Source: an uncultured Flavobacteriales bacterium
Lineage (GTDB): Bacteria; Bacteroidota; Bacteroidia; Flavobacteriales_D; CAJJDF01
Length of the DNA stretch: 42,797 bases
NCBI GenBank assembly: GCA_938009745.1
Contig: CALLII010000031.1
Location: 1-42,797 of the forward strand
Direction of reading: 5' to 3'
Part shown: positions 40,201 through 42,797 of the stretch, piece by piece
Layout: each line of letters begins with the position of its first letter
How positions within the stretch are numbered: the stretch's first letter is position 1
The notes under the pieces: model-generated
What the model was told of the DNA's origin: nothing
Database searches by the model: none
Seen by the model: only the letters and a program-made list of their open reading frames with translations
Made by a program: the position numbers and the translations under genes

Positions 40201-42797
40201 ATATGAGTAGTAATGGCGGAGCAGTAGTAATAGATCCAATAACAGGATGTGTAACAACAACTCCAGACTTCACAAGTTCAAACTTTGATACAACATGTAT
40301 TATCGTATGTAAATCAGTAGCAGGAGCAGTAATTTGTGACACTACGATTATAGTAACAGTAGCACCACCAACAATTGATACAGTAGTTCAGTTAACAAAT
40401 GGAACAACAACAGACAGTTGTATTACAACAAGTCAGTTACCAGGAACTATGTTTAATTACACGAGTTGTGGAGCACCAGCAAATGGGGTATTAAGTAATG
40501 TAGATTCATGTTACAGATATGTACCAACAACAAATGTGTTAGATACTGCCTGTGTAATTATCTGTGATGAGTTTGGAATCTGTGATACAACAATCTTCAT
40601 TTATGTACCACCAGTAACTAATGATACAGTTATAACAACTAATCCAATTACTTGTGTAGATACTAACGAGTTGATGGGAGCAAGTGTAGATTCAATCTCA
40701 ACCTGTGATGGAATGAACATGAGCAGTAATGGAGGAGCAGTATTAATAGATCCTGTAACAGGATGTGTAACAACAACTCCAGATTTCACAAATGGTATTA
40801 CTGATACTACTTGTATTATTGTATGTAAGAATATTAGTGGAGTAGTTGTATGTGATACAACAATTATCATCACTGTTCAACCACCTACACCAGATACAAT
40901 TATCCAATTAACTAATGGTAATCCAACAGATAGCTGTTTAGCACAACCTGAATTGCCAGGATCAATGTATACTTATACCAACTGTGGGAATCCAATAAAC
41001 GGACTTTTAACAAACAGTAATGATACTTGCTTTACATACACACCAATAAATAATGTGTTAGACACTGCCTGTGTAATTATCTGTGATGAGTTTGGAATCT
41101 GTGACACTACGATTTTCATTTATGTACCACCAGTAACTGTAGATACAATATATACGTTAGATACAAATGTATGTGTAGATACGACAGAGTTACCAGGAAC
41201 AAGACACACAGTAACAGGATGTGATGGATTAAGTCCAACAACCACTAGTAATGGCGGAACAGTGACATTAGATGCAGAAGGATGTGCAACAATCTCACCT
41301 GTATTCACTACTAGTAAGACTGATACAACATGTATTATAATCTGTGATACGGTATTCGGAATCTGTGATACAACTTTAATCATCAACATGAGAAGAGCAG
41401 TACCAGACACGATAGTAGAGTGTATTCCAAGGGATGGCCAAGCAAATGATTCAAATATGAATACTAATGATTTACTAGGGCCAGTAACAACAATTAGTGT
41501 ATTTAAGCTACCAGCACATGGTCAGTTTACATTAACAAACGATACTAACTCTAGTTACCAGACTTCACCATTCCCAGTATTGGATACGGTACAAGTTTCT
41601 TTCTGTGATGAATATAACTTCTGTGATACTTTCACATTCATTTATATTCCACCAATGACCAATGATACTATCTACACGCAAGGTGCAGGAGTAACATGTG
41701 TTGATACAACAGAGATGCCAGTAACTTATACTAGTATCGCTACTTGTGATGGAATGAACATGACTAGCAATGGAGGAACAGTGGTAGCATTACCAGGAGG
41801 ATGTGTAGATATCACTCCAGACTTTACAACAAGTATTGTAGATACAACATGTATTATTTTATGTGATACAATCTTACCAATGTGTGAGTGTGACACTACT
41901 TACATCATTAGTTTTGCACCAACAATGCCAGATACATTTGCAATACAATTACCAAAAGGAACAAACACAGCAGATACATGTTTAACAACAGCAGAATTGT
42001 TTGGAACAACTTATACTTATAGAAGATTAGGAGCACCAACTCCACATGGACCAGTAACTACACATAATGATACGTGTATCAACTATGTTCAGACATCAAC
42101 TACAAAGTATTTAGATACAGCAAGAGTATTAATCTGTGATGAGTACAATAATTGTGATACGACAGTTATCATTTATGTACCAACACCAGATCCAGATACA
42201 TTATTAGTAGGACCTGTAATTCCAGTAAGTAATGTTGATACTTGTGTGAGGTTAGAGTCAACATTTATGACAGGTCACTTTATAAGTACTTGTGATAGTT
42301 CACTTACAACCAATTCAGGAGTTCCAGTAACAATTACAGGACTATGTGTAAGGTATCCAGTACCAGCACCAGTATTTACAGGAGATACTGCTTGTATTAT
42401 AGTATGTGATACGATTTTAAATATTACAATTTGTGATACAACATTAATCGTATACTTACCAGATACAACACCACCAACAATTATCTGTAAAGATGATACA
42501 GTATACTTAGATAACTTTGGAACTGTAACAATTGATACAAGTAATGTAATGGATACTGTGTTTGATAATACATTGATAAACGCAGTTTGGTTAACACCAA
42601 CTTCATTCAACTGTGCTAATGTTGGACCAAATATGGTAACAGTATACGCAAGAGATACCAATAGAAATATTGATAGCTGTATGTCAACAGTGACTGTATT
42701 AGATACGATATCTCCAATGGTAATGTGTCAGAACATCACTATTCAATTGGATAGTAATGGAAACGCATCTATCCTAGCAGTAAATGTAGATGGAGGA
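34221..42797 (+). CDS. Giant multidomain surface adhesin-like protein, 3'-truncated by the window edge (at least 2859 aa)
   Basis: Signal peptide MRNKLLLTVSFLLLGIASAFAQ. Frame spot-checked at 35943, 37263, 39543 and the last codon 42795-42797; 8577 nt is divisible by 3. SprB-like repeats, PKD/Ig-like repeats, six-Cys modules and HYR-like modules. Missing from the ORF track because no stop occurs in the window. Confidence 0.9.
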   Translation, partial: MRNKLLLTVSFLLLGIASAFAQLAQTSISPSICAADGSVSYTFTPASASGFFSLTAGPATYPGLNQLQGSGNFFALPAGNYTVTYTDGANPAFTDNFTIAGTYIEGIFGVDTVIDAICPNQGEIHVSLTDGVPPYQYRLLHTDSAAGNYQPYVSSGIFTGLRAGTYSVQSLDNCGVPKQISGLVVDYPNGGPLSYNFNGAGDVRASDEATSFPTSCTETTVAIMGRRNNLFQAQSTNTAYYFDGNGVGVADQTDPNQVPLTMIGGLPPYSYSIVESEAYSFHPPITDRLNDLRHDTPYSSQSSTTSTTYFGLGRGIEFDVANDLTIYSVSMIGQRSGYNALIVLYDNLGNELYRKWEEQDVNSANDNVASLGWFVPAGTGYRMTVEAINSPGRLESAFYSTGVNYPIAAGDITVTGNADPSVDARILNFFDAIVYTKNPSPVATNSTPIFSNIPRTNANTHTVIAEDGCGQKIYRSITTKIPLEYVGMRRSAAECGIGPDQLYPDNNVYTFLHYDPAQHFYTYVHKGNSVGGTFPYTFTVTSDIGYSPDPITTSKGFINANTTSTSAYYDDVKLRNLDGSQWQPTPGSVVSVNITDACGESITEVFGPPSGNTPIEEILTNNDLSGCAPWRRYRIYHNPYVDTFENFKLNINPLTGGAHARVLTSVDYFNPEIDYYQGATMRGNTSLYPYFLPGDYEIVFTGVCSGDELKDTITVLPSSFSFNATAVQPCSSTPTGQIMVDHTGSQIYTSPVDLIYAGPYDASINYATATPLEQRVVSGNMTTFSGLAPGTYTIIHGSTNNAYRFTMNCAEYRTITIIPYKDPSIVLNYDPICAPATTGNVYVTVSNGIPPFVYEYKLASNPNVADYLLTSQSSPVFTALPGDVYNIRVTDSCGQGTVGTIDNGQAFVLPPLTSNAPAGICVGSQLRVSTVYFPNATYVWNFNGLPIAGAADTSVYIKNNTTAADGGNYSVDVTVPSCGTSTALLAITSVVGTTTALSNATPDRFCEGAGSILLEGGATTPAALTTAVWSQVSGPISPLTPTITQVGNDATVTDVSNTDGPPEDPYVFMWEINDGNCTSNSFDSVYIHRNPPTAYSGFDQNLCEASTATMSATAIPFGFGYWTQTSGNPVIISDTTDPAATLTGMIWPDTVVMRWNVVNDSANATCTSFHEIMLINKVQPIASTANAGADDTVCGGTTYVLQARPIPADSGIGRWSVVSQPGIAPTFNTNTNPNATVTMSTGGEYIFVWAVSNGVCSAVTDTVKIFLINANAGADIVVCMDNLAGLRMNGDTVAGLPGTWSSASPLTFTPNGVAGVDTALVTGITAGTHIVTYTVTSGLCTQTDDVTILASNPPSVSMAGTDQLGLCKDTAVLEANIPLDGSGVWTQISGPNTAIMTDFDSAFNIIEGLIVGSYEFVWTISNQPCAQELDTVVIEVTSLPPTATIVALTNPTCVTTGSVTLSGSPVGSYEYSLDTSMGYQPTATFFGLDTLTYRGYVRSLTNPACISRASASVTLVDTLPGPMFDTAFFTPVSSCNGTTTRGSITAVATGGNGTLTYNLTGSFTATNNTGIFTNLLPGTYTVIATDSINCPVDMVTSFEMPVISCDTLFAGIPVTGGTDTTCLNTPNTGGPYSIGSCTGTDGTYDGVLFNKYDSCVVYPFNIATLVLPFAGDTACVVICDTVDNAGMNQILCDTTILIYYPIPVPDTTVTLLPSNGGSVTVCVDTSQVLGTNLTYSSCKGATAGVFTPSTGNCYTYIPLINQIDTTCVIVCDENGVCDTSVFVFIPALSNDTVISTNPVTCVDTTEMPAPFHTITGCDGLSPTTTSNGGTATIDPVTGCVTTTPDFTSTNSDTTCIIVCDTVNGICDTTIIITVQPPTPDTVVQFTNGGSVDSCLSTSELLGSMFTYSSCGSPVHGVLSNNNDTCFTYIPINDNIDSSCVIICDEYGICDTTYFYYLPPVTPDTIVTTNPITCVDTTELMGAMVDSIATCDGMNMSSNGGAVVIDPITGCVTTTPDFTSSNFDTTCIIVCKSVAGAVICDTTIIVTVAPPTIDTVVQLTNGTTTDSCITTSQLPGTMFNYTSCGAPANGVLSNVDSCYRYVPTTNVLDTACVIICDEFGICDTTIFIYVPPVTNDTVITTNPITCVDTNELMGASVDSISTCDGMNMSSNGGAVLIDPVTGCVTTTPDFTNGITDTTCIIVCKNISGVVVCDTTIIITVQPPTPDTIIQLTNGNPTDSCLAQPELPGSMYTYTNCGNPINGLLTNSNDTCFTYTPINNVLDTACVIICDEFGICDTTIFIYVPPVTVDTIYTLDTNVCVDTTELPGTRHTVTGCDGLSPTTTSNGGTVTLDAEGCATISPVFTTSKTDTTCIIICDTVFGICDTTLIINMRRAVPDTIVECIPRDGQANDSNMNTNDLLGPVTTISVFKLPAHGQFTLTNDTNSSYQTSPFPVLDTVQVSFCDEYNFCDTFTFIYIPPMTNDTIYTQGAGVTCVDTTEMPVTYTSIATCDGMNMTSNGGTVVALPGGCVDITPDFTTSIVDTTCIILCDTILPMCECDTTYIISFAPTMPDTFAIQLPKGTNTADTCLTTAELFGTTYTYRRLGAPTPHGPVTTHNDTCINYVQTSTTKYLDTARVLICDEYNNCDTTVIIYVPTPDPDTLLVGPVIPVSNVDTCVRLESTFMTGHFISTCDSSLTTNSGVPVTITGLCVRYPVPAPVFTGDTACIIVCDTILNITICDTTLIVYLPDTTPPTIICKDDTVYLDNFGTVTIDTSNVMDTVFDNTLINAVWLTPTSFNCANVGPNMVTVYARDTNRNIDSCMSTVTVLDTISPMVMCQNITIQLDSNGNASILAVNVDGG
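36960..38560 (+). repeat. PKD/Ig-like repeat block inside the giant adhesin gene
   Basis: Recurring W.Q.SGP/(Y/H).F.W.(I/V)SNG.C pattern: AVWSQVSGPISPL...YVFMWEINDGNC, GYWTQTSGNPV...VVMRWNVVNDSANATC, GRWSVVSQPG...YIFVWAVSNGVC, GTWSSASPLT...HIVTYTVTSGLC, GVWTQISGPNT...YEFVWTISNQPC. Confidence 0.75.
39046..42460 (+). repeat. Array of about 13 six-cysteine Ig-like modules, alternating A/B subtypes (doublet about 173 aa)
   Basis: Module core C-VDTTEL...TCDG...SNGG...GCVTTTPDFT...DTTCIIVCDT..GICDTTIIITV (A) alternating with SCLSTSELLGSMFTYSSCG...DTCFTYIPIN..DSSCVIICDEYGICDTTIFIYVPPV (B). A-type starts near 39597, 40110, 40628, 41140, 41668. Confidence 0.85.
42461..42797 (+). repeat. HYR-like modules at the right edge of the giant adhesin fragment
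   Basis: DTTPPTIICKDDTVYLDNFGTVTID... and DTISPMVMCQNITIQLDSNGNASILAVNVDGG match the D.(I/T)(P/S)P.(I/V).C...I.(I/V).LD..G pattern of HYR-like modules in large Bacteroidota secreted proteins. Confidence 0.65.

Noticed and set aside
39240-42460. Regular spacing of short conserved strings, considered as a CRISPR-like array
   Set aside because: The period (about 260/519 nt) is in phase with codons and the repeats are coding; no cas genes.
39503-42661. Series of minus-strand ORFs (39503..39832, 40085..40342, 40601..40873, 41120..41410, 42275..42661) with similar Val/Ser/Thr-rich proteins
   Set aside because: They recur with the coding repeat period and are antisense shadows of the six-Cys array; no plausible start context or protein family.

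Overview
AT-rich Bacteroidota (Flavobacteriia-like) chromosomal segment, mostly core genes interleaved with large cell-surface proteins that look like type IX secretion system (T9SS) cargo. Left to right: atpD (5'-truncated) and atpC; GNAT acetyltransferase and S8 protease with a T9SS C-terminal domain (CTD) (-); rfbC, lytic transglycosylase, uvrA (+); aspS and an SDR oxidoreductase (-); two giant Fn3/beta-helix/adhesin proteins with near-identical CTDs (+); porX (T9SS response regulator, -); HD phosphohydrolase, lpxK, purine nucleoside phosphorylase, a choice-of-anchor-B-like T9SS protein, gatB, three tandem TlpA-like thioredoxins and lpxH (+); a probable outer-membrane protein (-); and an 8.6-kb open reading frame running off the right edge (34221..42797, at least 2859 aa). 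The ORF track omits this last frame because it has no stop in the window. The most interesting item is the 3' part of that giant gene: about 13 Ig-like modules of roughly 80-100 aa with a recurring six-cysteine pattern, arranged as alternating A/B doublets of about 173 aa, with some modules losing cysteines in apparently coordinated sets. The second is lpxH, which has no ATG/GTG/TTG start upstream of its catalytic DxH motif; the best candidate is an ATT overlapping the preceding stop (TAATT). No tRNA, rRNA, CRISPR array or transposase was recognised. Nothing here is clearly a new defence or mobile system.
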